Source of the DNA: Altimarinus sp964500515 | Lineage (GTDB): Bacteria > Patescibacteriota > Gracilibacteria > BD1-5 > UBA6164 | Assembly: GCA_964500515.1 (NCBI GenBank) | Contig: CAZCNE010000001.1 | Coordinates: forward strand, 124,001-188,000 | Length of the DNA stretch: 64,000 bases | Direction: 5' to 3' | In this document: piece after piece, positions 9,407 through 18,123 of the stretch | How positions within the stretch are numbered: the stretch's first letter is position 1 | Layout: every line of letters starts with the position of its first letter | The notes under the pieces: model-generated | Database searches by the model: none | Told to the model about the DNA's origin: nothing | The model's input: the letters and a program-made list of their open reading frames with translations, nothing else | Translations under genes and position numbers: made by a program

Positions 9407-9664
9407 ATGACGTATAAATTATGAAATATTTGACTAGCTAGTGATGAAGATAGATTTGAGGCTAGGCAAATTCAAAGGGGAGAGAAACTTAAGAAAAAAG
9501 TAGAAGCTAATCAAGAGTCTCTTGATGGAGATTTAGCAAAATTTTACGAGAGGACTAGATATAATAAAGTTCAAGACAGTGTATCTTATTTGTTGCAGAA
9601 TGAATATGAAAAGTATACTAAATTATATATAAAGAAATCAAAGAAACCTAGATATTACATTTAA
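9407..9664 (+). CDS. Hypothetical small charged protein, 85 aa
   Basis: This is a small Lys/Glu/Arg/Gln-rich protein, probably one or two helices, with RFEARQIQRGEKLKKKVEANQ in the first half and a basic C-terminus ending KKSKKPRYYI. Composition suggests an RNA-, DNA- or ribosome-associated helper, but no motif supports a specific role. It uses ordinary Gly codons as well as TGA near the start. A clear terminator follows 70 nt downstream and closes the transcript begun at 8915 or here. Confidence 0.6.
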
Positions 9665-9734
9665 ATAGAGAAGAAACCAAAGAAATTTAAATATTAATGA
9701 AATATAATACACTTAAATCTTTGTGCAAAAAAAC

Positions 9735-9762
9735 AAAATCCCATACAAATTTATGGGATTTT
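9735..9762. terminator. Bidirectional intrinsic terminator
   Basis: An 11-bp perfect stem (AAAATCCCATA, 9735-9745, with 9752-9762) has a 6-nt loop. It contains CCC/GGG at its core and has A and T runs on both sides. It serves the convergent genes ending at 9664 and 9785. Confidence 0.85.
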
Positions 9763-9784
9763 ATTTATAAATTTTAATAGAATT

Positions 9785-11101
9785 TTATTTGATTTTAATA
9801 TATTCTTTCAAAAAATCTATAAACTTATCATCAAACTTTGGAGCTGTGATAAATAAATCTTTATCTCATCTACCAGATAAATTACAAACTATTATTTTGT
9901 CTTTACTAAGAATTGGAGCAAGTTTCATAGCATAAGCAAGTCAGTGAGCAGATTCCACAGCTGGTAGTATTCACTCAGTTTGCATAAGAGTTTTTATAGC
10001 ATTTAAAACCTCATCATCGGTCGCATAAGTCATCTCTAATCTTCAAATATTTTCCAAATATGCAATTTGTGGACTAACTCAAGAGTAATCAAGTCAAGCG
10101 GCTATAGAATAAGTTGTTTTTATGTTTCAATATTCGTCTTGAACAAAGTATGATTTATATCAATCTCCATGTCATACTTTTTTTTCAGCAAATCTTACCG
10201 CATGAAGTCATGATTTAATTCATTTTCATCATCATTCTACTCAAACTAGTTTTACATTTTTATCATCCAAAAAATCATAAAAAAATCACAGAGAATTACT
10301 TCATCATCCTACACAAGCGATCATATAATCAGGATTTAAGGAATAATGCTTAGATTTTAGGACTTGTCATTTCGACTGTAATGGAGAAATCTCTTCTTTG
10401 TTAATAATATCTGAATTATAGTTTATGCTATATTCTTTTAATTGTTTTCTTACTTCTTCTCATATAATTTTTTGAAAATATACATTCATACTTGGATAAG
10501 GATTTGGTCAACAAGCAGTTCAAAGTAAATAATATGAATTAGGATTTTTTCTTAAATCATTTACAGCGGCTTCTATAGAATCATTTAAAGTTTGGTTTCC
10601 GCTTGTAACTGGAATTACTTTTGCTCATGAGAGTTCCATATATATTACATTTGGTCTTTGTCTATCATAATCTTTTTTTCACATATAAATTACACAATCA
10701 AGTCCAAGTTTTGCACAAACTGAAGCTGTAGCAAGACCGTGTTGTCAAGCTCAAGTTTCTGCTATTATTCTTTTTTTTCAAAGATATTTTGCGATTAATC
10801 ATTGTCCTACTGCATGATTGATTTTATGAGCTCAAGTATGATTTACTCATTCATTTTTTAGATAAATTTTAGCTCATCCAAGTTTTTTTGTAAGATTTTC
10901 TGCAAAAATTAAAGGAGAAGGTCTTCATATAAAATTTTTATGCAAAAGTTTTAAATCTTTTATAAATTTTTTATCATCTTTTAATTTTAAAAATGCTTCA
11001 TTAACTTCTTTCATAATAGGAATCAAATCATCAGGTAAGTAAGTTCCTCAAAAATCTCAAAATTTTCAAGATTTATTTATAATAATATTTTTAAGTTTCA
11101 T
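9785..11101 (-). CDS. trpB: Tryptophan synthase beta chain, stand-alone
   Basis: This 438-residue PLP enzyme condenses indole with serine. The PLP-lysine motif reads VNHTGAHKINHAVGQ, followed by ETGAGQHGLATA, the phosphate loop CVGGGSNSLG, and LSGRGDKD near the C-terminus. No trpA or other trp gene is adjacent, so it may use imported indole or act in another serine-dependent reaction. It is longer than typical TrpB because about 26 residues are inserted before CVGGGSN. The DNA of this insert contains a dispersed repeat (10365-10392). A putative leader-peptide attenuator precedes it. About thirty glycines are TGA. Confidence 0.93.
10365..10392. repeat. Dispersed repeat inside trpB
   Basis: TGTCATTTCGACTGTAA followed by TGGAGAAATCT lies within the in-frame insert of trpB and encodes about 9 residues (EISPLQSKG on the minus strand). 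A degenerate relative lies at 5501-5538. Similar 'GTCATTTCGAC...GAGAAATCT' repeats are familiar to me from AT-rich genomes of other phyla, which is recalled knowledge and not a search result. Confidence 0.55.
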
Positions 11102-11124
11102 AATAAATTAATTTAAAAAATAAA

Positions 11125-11148
11125 AAGCTATCAAAAAAATGATAGCTT
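11125..11148 (-). terminator. Attenuator terminator upstream of trpB
   Basis: A 9-bp perfect stem AAGCTATCA/TGATAGCTT with a 6-nt loop is followed on the minus strand by a U-rich tract of the form TTTTTATTTTTT. It ends 24 nt before the trpB start codon, so it would block trpB transcription. Its 5' arm is also complementary to 11182-11190, the end of the leader ORF. Confidence 0.8.
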
Positions 11149-11190
11149 AAAAATAATACAACCTAAAAAATAGGTAAATATAAACTATCA
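11140..11190 (-). promoter_or_regulatory. Alternative antiterminator pairing of the trpB leader
   Basis: TGATAGTTT (11190 to 11182 on the minus strand) spans the last Gly(TGA) codon and TAG stop of the leader ORF. It can pair over 9 bp, one of them G-U, with AAGCTATCA (11148 to 11140), the 5' arm of the terminator. The two helices are mutually exclusive. A small ACCTA/TAGGT hairpin (11161-11175) lies between them. A ribosome at the stop codon would cover 11182-11190 and favour termination. A ribosome stalled at the upstream Trp-Trp pair would leave it free and favour read-through. Confidence 0.65.
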
Positions 11191-11244
11191 CCATCGAGAA
11201 TTAGTCCACCAAGAAATTTGATTTTGTATTAAATTATTTTTCAT
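11185..11244 (-). CDS. Putative Trp-rich leader peptide (trpL-like)
   Basis: This 19-residue ORF reads MKNNLIQNQISWWTNSRWG and ends in TAG. It contains two adjacent TGG codons at positions 12-13 and a third at 18. Tryptophan is otherwise rare in this proteome, so three in 19 residues directly before trpB is striking. The penultimate codon before the stop is TGA, glycine in this code. The start codon overlaps the last codons of the upstream gene in another frame, allowing translational coupling. It is the expected sensor of a trp attenuator, analogous to enterobacterial TrpL though not homologous. Expression is inferred. Confidence 0.65.
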
Positions 11245-11758
11245 TCATTCAATAATTATTGTTTAAAATAACTTTTTCAACTTTATCATGTACATATTCA
11301 ACCACAGAAATAATAGAAGGATTATCATTTAAATTTAGAGCTGAATTATCATATATTCACCAATTCCACTTTTCCAATAAAAATTTATATTTTAGATAAG
11401 AATCATTGATAAAATCTAAGTGTGCTCTGATATATGTTTTCTTTACAAATATATCTTCTCATTCTTTTAATGTTTTTTCAGAAAAATACCTTGATAAATA
11501 CCTATCTAATATATCTAAAAACTGTTCTTCGTTACTAGAAGATAAAATAGCACTTGTTACAATTAAAAATACATTTTTGAAATAAGGTTTATTTATCATT
11601 TCATCAACCCTTTTCTTAAAGTGATTTTCTCTACATCAGTATCATTCAGTATATTCAAAATATCTTCATCATACATCATAATGTATTTGATTTTTACCTG
11701 TATCACTTAGTTTTTTTACAAATTGATTATATATTTTATGTAATGTTGAATTATTCAT
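11234..11758 (-). CDS. Hypothetical protein, 174 aa
   Basis: The family is not recognised. The protein is soluble, rich in aromatic and charged residues, with a helical core (KPYFKNVFLIVTSAILSSS and KYKFLLEKWNW). It lacks a signal peptide. It lies just upstream of the Trp leader peptide and trpB on the same strand, and the leader start codon lies inside its last codons, so it probably shares their transcript. A consensus promoter is found 127 nt upstream of its start. Whether it has a link to tryptophan or indole metabolism cannot be told from sequence. Confidence 0.7.
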
Positions 11759-11884
11759 ATGTTTTAATTTTAAAATAGATTTTTTATATCAAAAACTTAA
11801 ACTAAAACTGTTATTTTAGCTTAAGCAACCAAATAGATTTAGTATAAAAAGTTATCATAAAAAATTAATGAATTATACAAATGT

Positions 11885-11912
11885 ATTATATTTAAAATAA
11901 ATATTTTGTCAA
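11885..11912 (-). promoter_or_regulatory. Sigma-70 type promoter upstream of the trpB transcript
   Basis: On the minus strand TTGACA (11912-11907) and TATAAT (11890-11885) are separated by 16 bp. Both hexamers are consensus. It would drive the 174-aa gene, the leader peptide and trpB. It lies just past the stop codon of the SLH gene. Confidence 0.75.
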
Positions 11913-11913
11913 A

Positions 11914-12816
11914 TTAAACTTTAGAACATTGACTTTCACATTCCATAAATTTTTCTGTATATACTTTATTATCAGTTTCGCATTTTTCAACACATGATTT
12001 ACATAAATTAAATTTTGATGAAACTTGTAGTTGACAGTTTCCAGATACAATTTCGCAAGTTGCAAATTGACGACAAGAATCTCATGCTACGTATTGTTGT
12101 GTACATATTTCAGCTACATTTGGTCAGCATTTTATATCCAATCAATGACAATTTTCTACTCAACATTTTTGCTCAAGTTTTGATGTTGCTCAATTGTTTT
12201 CTCATAATAATTCATTTAGTAAATTATCTATAAGTGGATCAAAATTACATACTTCTCAATCACAAACTCAACTTGATCATATTTCTTTTGTAGCAATTTC
12301 AAAGATCCATCACCTAATTGCCGGATTATCATAATCAGTAAAAGAATAATTTAATATTCAATTTGTTAGAGCTCACTCAACATAAGCTAGTCTCCAGTCA
12401 GAACTTGATCATTTTGAAATTCATCTAGCTTGCATTATCATTTTTAAAGCCTCGGCTTTACTTATGTTTTCAGATGGTCTAAAATAATTATTTGTTGCAA
12501 AAAAACCATATTTATTTCAGCTTTCAGCATATTTACAAGCCCAATCAGTTGATTTTAAATCTTTATATATTCATGAACAAGAGTCATTAACTCATTTTTT
12601 AGAAAGATTTAAAGTTATCTTTGCCATTTCTCATCTTGTAATTTGGTCATCAACTCTATAATTAGCTGTATTTGAAGAATTATCAACTATAACTCAGTCT
12701 TGAGCAAGTTTGTTTGCTGCTTCTATGTAATTTGCAGAAACATATCAAAAACCTATATTTCATATAAATAAAAGTCACAAAGAAAGTAAAGATATTAGTT
12801 TTTTATGAGATTTCAT
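11914..12816 (-). CDS. Secreted SLH-domain protein with Cys-rich C-terminus
   Basis: This 300-residue protein has an N-terminal signal peptide (MKSHKKLISLLSLGLLFIGNIGFGYVSA). SLH-type repeats follow: YIEAANKLAQDGVI, TRGEMAKITL, a second block with YFRPSENISKAEALKMI, and a third with AIRGWIFEIA. SLH repeats usually bind pyruvylated cell-wall polymers and anchor proteins to the envelope. The last ~100 residues contain about 14 cysteines in CxxC and spaced pairs (GENNGATSKLEQKCG, CKSCVEKCE), probably disulfide-bonded outside the cell. A promoter lies 29 nt upstream of the start. The ligand is unknown. Confidence 0.85.
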
Positions 12817-12844
12817 ATTATTATTTTAAAAAATAATCAGGTAA

Positions 12845-12872
12845 ATTCTATATAAATTTAGTTTTATGTCAA
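12845..12872 (-). promoter_or_regulatory. Promoter of the SLH-domain gene
   Basis: On the minus strand TTGACA (12872-12867) and TAGAAT (12850-12845) are separated by 16 bp, a perfect -35 and a 5/6 -10. The start codon is 28 nt downstream. Confidence 0.7.
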
Positions 12873-12931
12873 AAAAACTTATAAAAATTGATAGACAAAT
12901 CAGTATTTAAATTATATAAAATATAAAAAAA

Positions 12932-13405
12932 TTATAATTTACCATAAACAAACTCATTTCAAACATTTTCCAAAAACTTTTCTATATCTTGCATTTGCAA
13001 AACTACTGTATTGTCATTTTGTAAAGGATGAAATCATATCAAAACATCTTTCAATTCTTCATCAAATACAACTTTTATATCATTTTCTATATTATTTATA
13101 AGTGCAAAAGGACTTATACTTCCAGGTTTTAAACATACTTTTTGCATCATCAAATCTTCACTAAAAAAACTCATTTTACTATCACTAAATATTTCTCTAA
13201 TTTTATTTGTATCAAGTTTTTTGTCATCTCAAATTACAACCATATAAAAATTATTCTTTTTTTTATTTCTTATAAGAAGACTTTTTACTCTTTTTCATGG
13301 AATATCCACACATTTTGCTTCACTACAAGTAAAAACAGGAACATGTTCAAAATTTGTATATTTTATTTTTAAATCATCAAGGATTTTAAATATTTTTTGT
13401 TTCAT
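12932..13405 (-). CDS. YbaK/ProX-type aminoacyl-tRNA editing protein
   Basis: This 157-residue protein belongs to the YbaK/ProX deacylase superfamily, which hydrolyses mischarged Ala- or Cys-tRNA-Pro in trans. It starts MKQKIFKILDDLKIKYTNFEHVPVFTCSEA, as in ProX. It carries KSLLIRNKKKNNFYMVV, the substrate-pocket LKPGSISPFALIN and the distal IGFHPLQNDNTVVL. The ATG at 13403-13405 is chosen because the family starts there. An upstream in-frame ATG would translate the 8-nt repeat at 13415-13486 into low-complexity residues. Together with ProRS at 7002 it completes proline-charging quality control. Confidence 0.88.
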
Positions 13406-13414
13406 AAAAAAAGG

Positions 13415-13486
13415 CGATAAAGCAAATAAACGATAAAGTGATAAAACGAATAAACGATTGAATGATAAAATGAATAAGTGAGAAAG
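13415..13486. repeat. 8-nt-period degenerate tandem repeat upstream of the editing gene
   Basis: Nine consecutive 8-bp units, with consensus close to YGATAAAR, run without a break in register (CGATAAAG, CAAATAAA, CGATAAAG, TGATAAAA and so on). The array ends 9 nt before the minus-strand start codon at 13405. On the mRNA it reads as repeated pyrimidine-rich YTTTATCR units. Confidence 0.85.
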
Positions 13487-13520
13487 CATTTTATTTTTAG
13501 TATTTCATTTTTTTCTATAA

Positions 13521-14780
13521 CTATATTTTTTCTTTTCACATATAAGGTCTTAAAACTTCAGGTATTATTACATCACCTTCAGCAGTTTGATAATTTTCTA
13601 TTATTGTTATTAAACATCTTCAAAGAGCTATAACAGTTCAATTAAGAGTATGAGCAAATTGAATTTTTCATTCACTGTTTCTATATCTAGTACCAAGTCT
13701 TCTGGCTTGATAATCTCAAATATTACTACAACTTGTGACTTCTCTGTATTTTTCTTGGCCTGGCATCCATGCTTCTAAATCATATTTTTTCATTGCTGGA
13801 TTTCATAAATCTCAAGAACAAATATTTACTTTTTGATAGGGAATTCAAAGTGATTGCCGTATTTCTTCTTCAATAGCAATCATTTCATCATGCATTTTTT
13901 TACTATCTTCAGCTTTACAAAAACAAACCATTTCTACTTTATCAAATTGATGTCATCTCAAAATTCATTTCATATCTTTTCCAGCTGATCAAGCTTCTTT
14001 TCTAAAACATGAACTGTATCAAACGTATTTTATTGGATTGCTTAAATCTTTTATTATTTCATTTGTGTGATAAGAAGTTACAGGAACTTCAGCAGTTCAA
14101 ACAAGATATAAATCATCATCTTCTGGGTTTACTCTATAAACTCAATCCTCTCATGCTGGTAAAAATCAAGTTCCAAACATAGCACTTTCTCTAACCAAAA
14201 CTGGAGGTAAAACTGGAATAAATCATTTTTCATATAATTTTGAAAGAGTATAGTTTATTATTGCAAATTGTAAGAAAACTAGTTCTCACTTTATAAACCA
14301 AAATCTTGATCAACTAACTTCTGATCATTTTTCTATATCTATCCATCATTTTTTTTCTCAGATTTCATAATGAGTTTTTGGCTTGAAATTAAATTTTGTT
14401 GCTTCTTTATATTTAAATTCAACAGTATTTCATGAATCATCTGGTCAAATAGCAGCAGATTCATCTAAATAATTTGGTAATCTATGATAAATATAATCAT
14501 ATTTTTCTTGTAAAATTTTCACTTCATTTCAGATATTTTTTTCTTCTTCTCATAACTTTTTCATTTCATCCAATTTTTTTTCTTTTTCTTCTTTTGATAG
14601 ACTAGACATTTCTTTTGAAAAAATATTTTTAGTATTTTTGATTTCATCTAATCTTTGGTTTAGAGAAATCAAGTTTTTATCCATTTCTAAAAATCTATCT
14701 AAATCTATATTTAAGTTTCTTTTTTTGATACTATCTTTCATAAGTTTAGGATTTTGTCTAAGGAGTTTTAAATCTATCAT
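13521..14780 (-). CDS. serS: Seryl-tRNA synthetase
   Basis: This 419-residue class IIa synthetase charges tRNA-Ser and, if a selenocysteine tRNA exists, that one too. The N-terminal long coiled-coil arm spans about residues 25-105 (KKRNLNIDLDRFLEMDKNLISLNQRLDEIK and on). Motif 2 reads SSCFRKEAGSAGKDMKGILR, TGTAEVP-type sequence appears as VGTAEVPVTSYH, and motif 3 reads NGTVIALGRCLITIIENYQ. The protein ends RPYMGKEKI. The start MIDLKLLRQNP is the family norm. tRNA-Arg lies 27 nt upstream on the same strand, so tRNA and synthetase are probably cotranscribed. Confidence 0.95.
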
Positions 14781-14807
14781 AAAAAAAGTTTAGTAAAATA
14801 AAAATTA

Positions 14808-14882
14808 TGGTACTCCCGGCAGGATTCGAACCCACGATCTCTAGGTCCGCGGCCTAGCGTTCTTCCACTAAACTACGGGAGC
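14808..14882 (-). tRNA. tRNA-Arg (anticodon GCG), unusual C33
   Basis: The cloverleaf is complete. The acceptor is GCTCCCG/CGGGAGT with a G-U first pair, the D arm GTTT...GAAC carries A20 (an arginine identity base), the T arm is GTGGG-TTCGAAT-CCTGC, the discriminator is A, and CCA is encoded. The anticodon arm CTAGG-CCGCGGA-CCTAG gives anticodon GCG for CGC/CGU codons. Position 33 is C instead of the near-universal U. Most bacteria read these codons with an inosine-modified ACG tRNA, so a genomic G34 is also unusual. Confidence 0.9.
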
Positions 14883-14960
14883 AAAAAAATAAGAACAAAA
14901 ACAATAAACAATTTATATAAATATTATAAATAAAAGTTTATTAATCACAAGTTTTTTAAA

Positions 14961-14995
14961 AAAAGAAGTTTGTAAATATCTCTACAAACTTCTTT
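14961..14995. terminator. Bidirectional intrinsic terminator
   Basis: An 11-bp perfect stem AGAAGTTTGTA/TACAAACTTCT (14964-14974 with 14983-14993) is extended by flanking A and T runs. It lies between the peroxiredoxin stop and tRNA-Arg and ends the peroxiredoxin transcript on the minus strand. Confidence 0.8.
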
Positions 14996-15016
14996 AAACT
15001 TCTATATGTTTAACTT

Positions 15017-15640
15017 CTATTTATTCAAAGCTTCATAAACTTCTCAAGAAATTTTCATAGATGGAGCCAAAGTAGTTTGACCTTTTGTCCATTTTGCTGG
15101 ACAAGCGATTCAAGGATTTTCTCTCATATGTTGTAATCATTCGATTTTTCTTATAAGTTCTTCACTATTTCTTCCTAGAGGTCAAGATGTAACTTCAATA
15201 ACTCTAACTATTCAGTCTGGATCAATTACAAAAGTTCATCTTCAAGCCATTCATGTATTTTCATCAAGTAAATTGTATAAATCAGCAACCATTAAATTAT
15301 GATCAGCAAGCATTTTGTATGGGAAATTTTGTAAAAGTTTTTCATGTTTTACCCAAGCTCTATGAGAATAAACTGTATCAGTAGAAGCCATCAAAACTTC
15401 AACTCAAATTTCTTCAAATCTATCTCTTTCATTTGCCATATCTTGTAATTCTGTAGGACAAACAAAAGTAAAATCAGCTGGATAATAAAACAAAACTGTC
15501 CATTTTCATCTTAAACTTCCTAAAGAAATTACAGTTTCATCATCAGTTAATGGATCATAAGCTGGTAAGTTAAAATCAGGAGCTTTTTCATCAATTTTAA
15601 CTTGTCTGTATAAAAATTCTTTTTCTTCACAACATGTCAT
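15017..15640 (-). CDS. Peroxiredoxin, AhpC/Prx1 type (2-Cys)
   Basis: This 207-residue thiol peroxidase reduces hydrogen peroxide and organic peroxides. The peroxidatic cysteine sits in DFTFVCPTELQDMA and the resolving cysteine near the C-terminus in ACPAKW, as in typical 2-Cys enzymes. LAPSMKISGEVYEALNK is the C-terminal tail. An extra Cys pair follows the start (MTCCEEKE). The reductant is not encoded nearby. For a fermentative episymbiont it is a plausible main defence against oxygen. It is a single-gene unit with a terminator behind it. Confidence 0.95.
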
Positions 15641-16050
15641 ATTTTAAAAGTTAAGTAATAAGATAAGTGTTAAAACTTTATTTTATAACACAATTTTAGT
15701 ATATATTTTTTTATAAATTAGTCAATTTTTTGGAAAAAGGGAAATTTTTATTAAAACCTTAATTCTAAATAAGTGCACAATTTTAAATTTTCTTAATATC
15801 TATTTTTGTTTAGTTTTTTAAATTTATTTGGAATAAATTATAAACTTGCATTTTCTCTAAAATTTTATAAAATTATATCGTAAATAAAAGCATTTGAGTT
15901 TAGCAAACACTAAACGAGCTGAAGGAAGAAAGACTTTTATAGAAAGTTTTGTAAAAAATATTTATTACATAAAGTTTTAATTAAAGTTAAGTAGAACCTT
16001 CCGAGAGTGAAATCTCTTGTCACAAAAAATAAAATTAAGAATTAGCTTTA
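15641..16050 (+). other. Intergenic region including the 5' part of the aspS leader
   Basis: No gene is supported in 15641-16050. The first ~240 nt are plain AT sequence. From about 15910 the sequence becomes richer in G and C and includes GTTTAG/CTAAAC (a hairpin), GAAGGAAG, and CCTTCCGAGAGTGAAATCTC, whose GAGA/TCTC can form another hairpin. This probably folds as the upstream part of the aspS leader RNA, but I could not identify a stem I specifier loop with confidence. Confidence 0.4.
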
Positions 16051-16123
16051 TCGGTGGCACCTTCCTTCTTTGCAAATTGCTTCGAAGGACCGAAAGCACA
16101 CATTTTATTTTATGTGTGTTTTT
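16051..16123 (+). promoter_or_regulatory. T-box-like antiterminator and terminator in the aspS leader
   Basis: TCGG (16051-16054), bulge TGGCA (16055-16059) and CCTTC (16060-16064) pair with GAAGG (16084-16088) and CCGA (16090-16093). This is the helix-bulge-helix of a T-box antiterminator. The bulge TGGC complements the GCCA end expected of tRNA-Asp (discriminator G), and the downstream gene is aspS. An intrinsic terminator (CACACAT/ATGTGTG, 16097-16118, then five T) follows 21 nt before the start codon. It does not overlap the antiterminator helix, which departs from the classical arrangement. Confidence 0.55.
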
Positions 16124-16143
16124 ATATTGTTAAAATTTTTTAT

Positions 16144-17961
16144 ATGTTTAGAAATTATACTTGTAATGAATTAACAAAAGATAATATTTGACAAGAAGTT
16201 ATATTATCTTGATGGGTTAGCAATAGAAGAGATCATGGTTGAATAATTTTTATAGATTTGAGAGATAGATATGGATTAACTCAAATAGTTTTTGATCCAG
16301 AAAATGATAAATCTAGTTGGGAAATAGCTGATAAATTTAGAAGTGAATTTGTTGTAAAAGTTATTTGAAAAGTTAGAGCTAGACCTGATTGACAAGCAAA
16401 TCCAAACTTAAAAACTTGAGAAATAGAAATTATTATAAGCGAAGTTGAACTTTTAAGTAAGTCAAAAACTCCTCCTTTTGATTTGGATTGACATTGAGAA
16501 CTATCAAATGAAGAAATTAGATATAAACATAGATATATAGATTTGAGAAGACCTGAAGCTCTTGAAAATGTTATTTTTAGAAGTAAATTTCTTAATTTTA
16601 CAAGAAATTGGTTTAGTGAAAATGATTTTTTAGAAGTTCAAACTCCGATTTTTACAGTTTCAAGTCCAGAATGAGCAAGAGATTATTTGATACCTTCAAG
16701 AATTAATCCTGGTAAATTTTATGCTTTACCACAAGCTCCACAACAATACAAACAATTACTTATGGTTTGATGAATTGATAAATATTTTCAAATAGCTCCT
16801 TGTTTTAGAGACGAAGATCCTAGAGCTGATAGGCATGCTTGTGAATTTTATCAAATAGATTGTGAAATGAGTTTTGTTGAACAAGAAGATATTTTTAAAG
16901 TTGTTGAGAATTATATATTTGATGTTGTAAAAGAATTATCTCACAAAAAAATTAAAACTTTTTATGAAAACAAAGATTATAAATCTGAAACAAATTTTAT
17001 AAAACTTACATACAGGCAAGCAATGGAAAATTATTGAAGTGATAAACCAGATTTGAGATATGATATGAAATTAATTGATGTTTGAGATATATTTGCTAAA
17101 TCTACAAATGAAATATTTTCTTCTATAGCTTCAGATTTAGAAAATAATAGAGTAAAAGCTTTGAAAGTAGAAAATTGAGATAATATATTTTCAAAAACAC
17201 AAATGAAGAATTTTGAAAATTATGTTAGGCAGTATTGAGCAAAATGACTTTGATATTTTCAGATGAAAGAAGACTCTCTTAAATGACCTCTAAACAAATT
17301 TTTCAGTGAAAATGATTTACAAGAAATAATAAATAGAGTTGATTTAAAAGTTTGAGATATAGTATTTTTTGGAGCTTGAGATAAAGAAACTGTTTTAAAT
17401 TATATGTGAAAATTTAGAACTCATCTTGCCTGATTGATTGATTGATTAATAGATAAAGATTTGCTTGCTTTTGCTTGGATTACAAATTTTCCTATGTTTG
17501 AAATAAATGAAATTACATGAAAAATAGACTTTTGACACAATCCTTTTTCTATGCCAAAATGATGAATAAAAGAATTTGATAAAGAAAATTTACTAGAAAT
17601 AGAATCTGTTCAATATGATTTATCTTGTAATTGATATGAAATATTGTCTTGATCGATTAGAAATCATGATGTAGAATCACTTGTAAAAGCTTTTGAAAAA
17701 GTTGGTAGAACTAGAGAAGAAGTTAAAGAAAAGTTTTGAGCTATGTATGAAGCTTTTCAATATTGAGTTCCTCCTCATTGATGATTTGCAATTTGAATGG
17801 ATAGATTTATGATGATTTTAAAAGATGAAGAAAATATAAGAGAAATTTATGCTTTTCCAAAATCATGAAAAGCTCAAGATGTGATGATGTGAGCTCCAGC
17901 AAAAGTTGATGAAGAACAATTGCTTGAACTTCATATTGAAGTGAAAGAAGAAAAAAGTTAA
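16144..17961 (+). CDS. aspS: Aspartyl-tRNA synthetase, bacterial type
   Basis: This 605-residue class IIb enzyme charges tRNA-Asp, and possibly tRNA-Asn if non-discriminating. An N-terminal OB-fold anticodon domain (GWVSNRRDHGGIIFIDLRDR) leads into HRYIDLRRPEA, motif 2 as APCFRDEDPRADRHACEFYQ, a bacterial GAD insertion (about 270-430) and motif 3 as GFAIGMDRFMMIL. The start MFRNYTCNEL is family-typical. Over forty TGA codons encode glycine, including those in the active-site motifs. The leader carries a T-box-like element with a bulge matching tRNA-Asp. Confidence 0.96.
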
Positions 17962-18123
17962 TAAAATAACAAATTATTTATAGTTTTATTATACAAGTAT
18001 ATAAAATATTAAAAAATATTCATCTCAAAATTCCAAAGGATGTATATATTAATGCTTTTCATTTCTTTGTCATATTTTTTCACTAAATTATATAAGTTTT
18101 AAACTATTTTATATATTGATTTT

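Noticed and set aside
13406..13489. Longer N-terminus for the YbaK/ProX-like protein starting upstream
   Set aside because: The extra residues are a translation of the 8-nt repeat, and the family starts at the ATG at 13403-13405.
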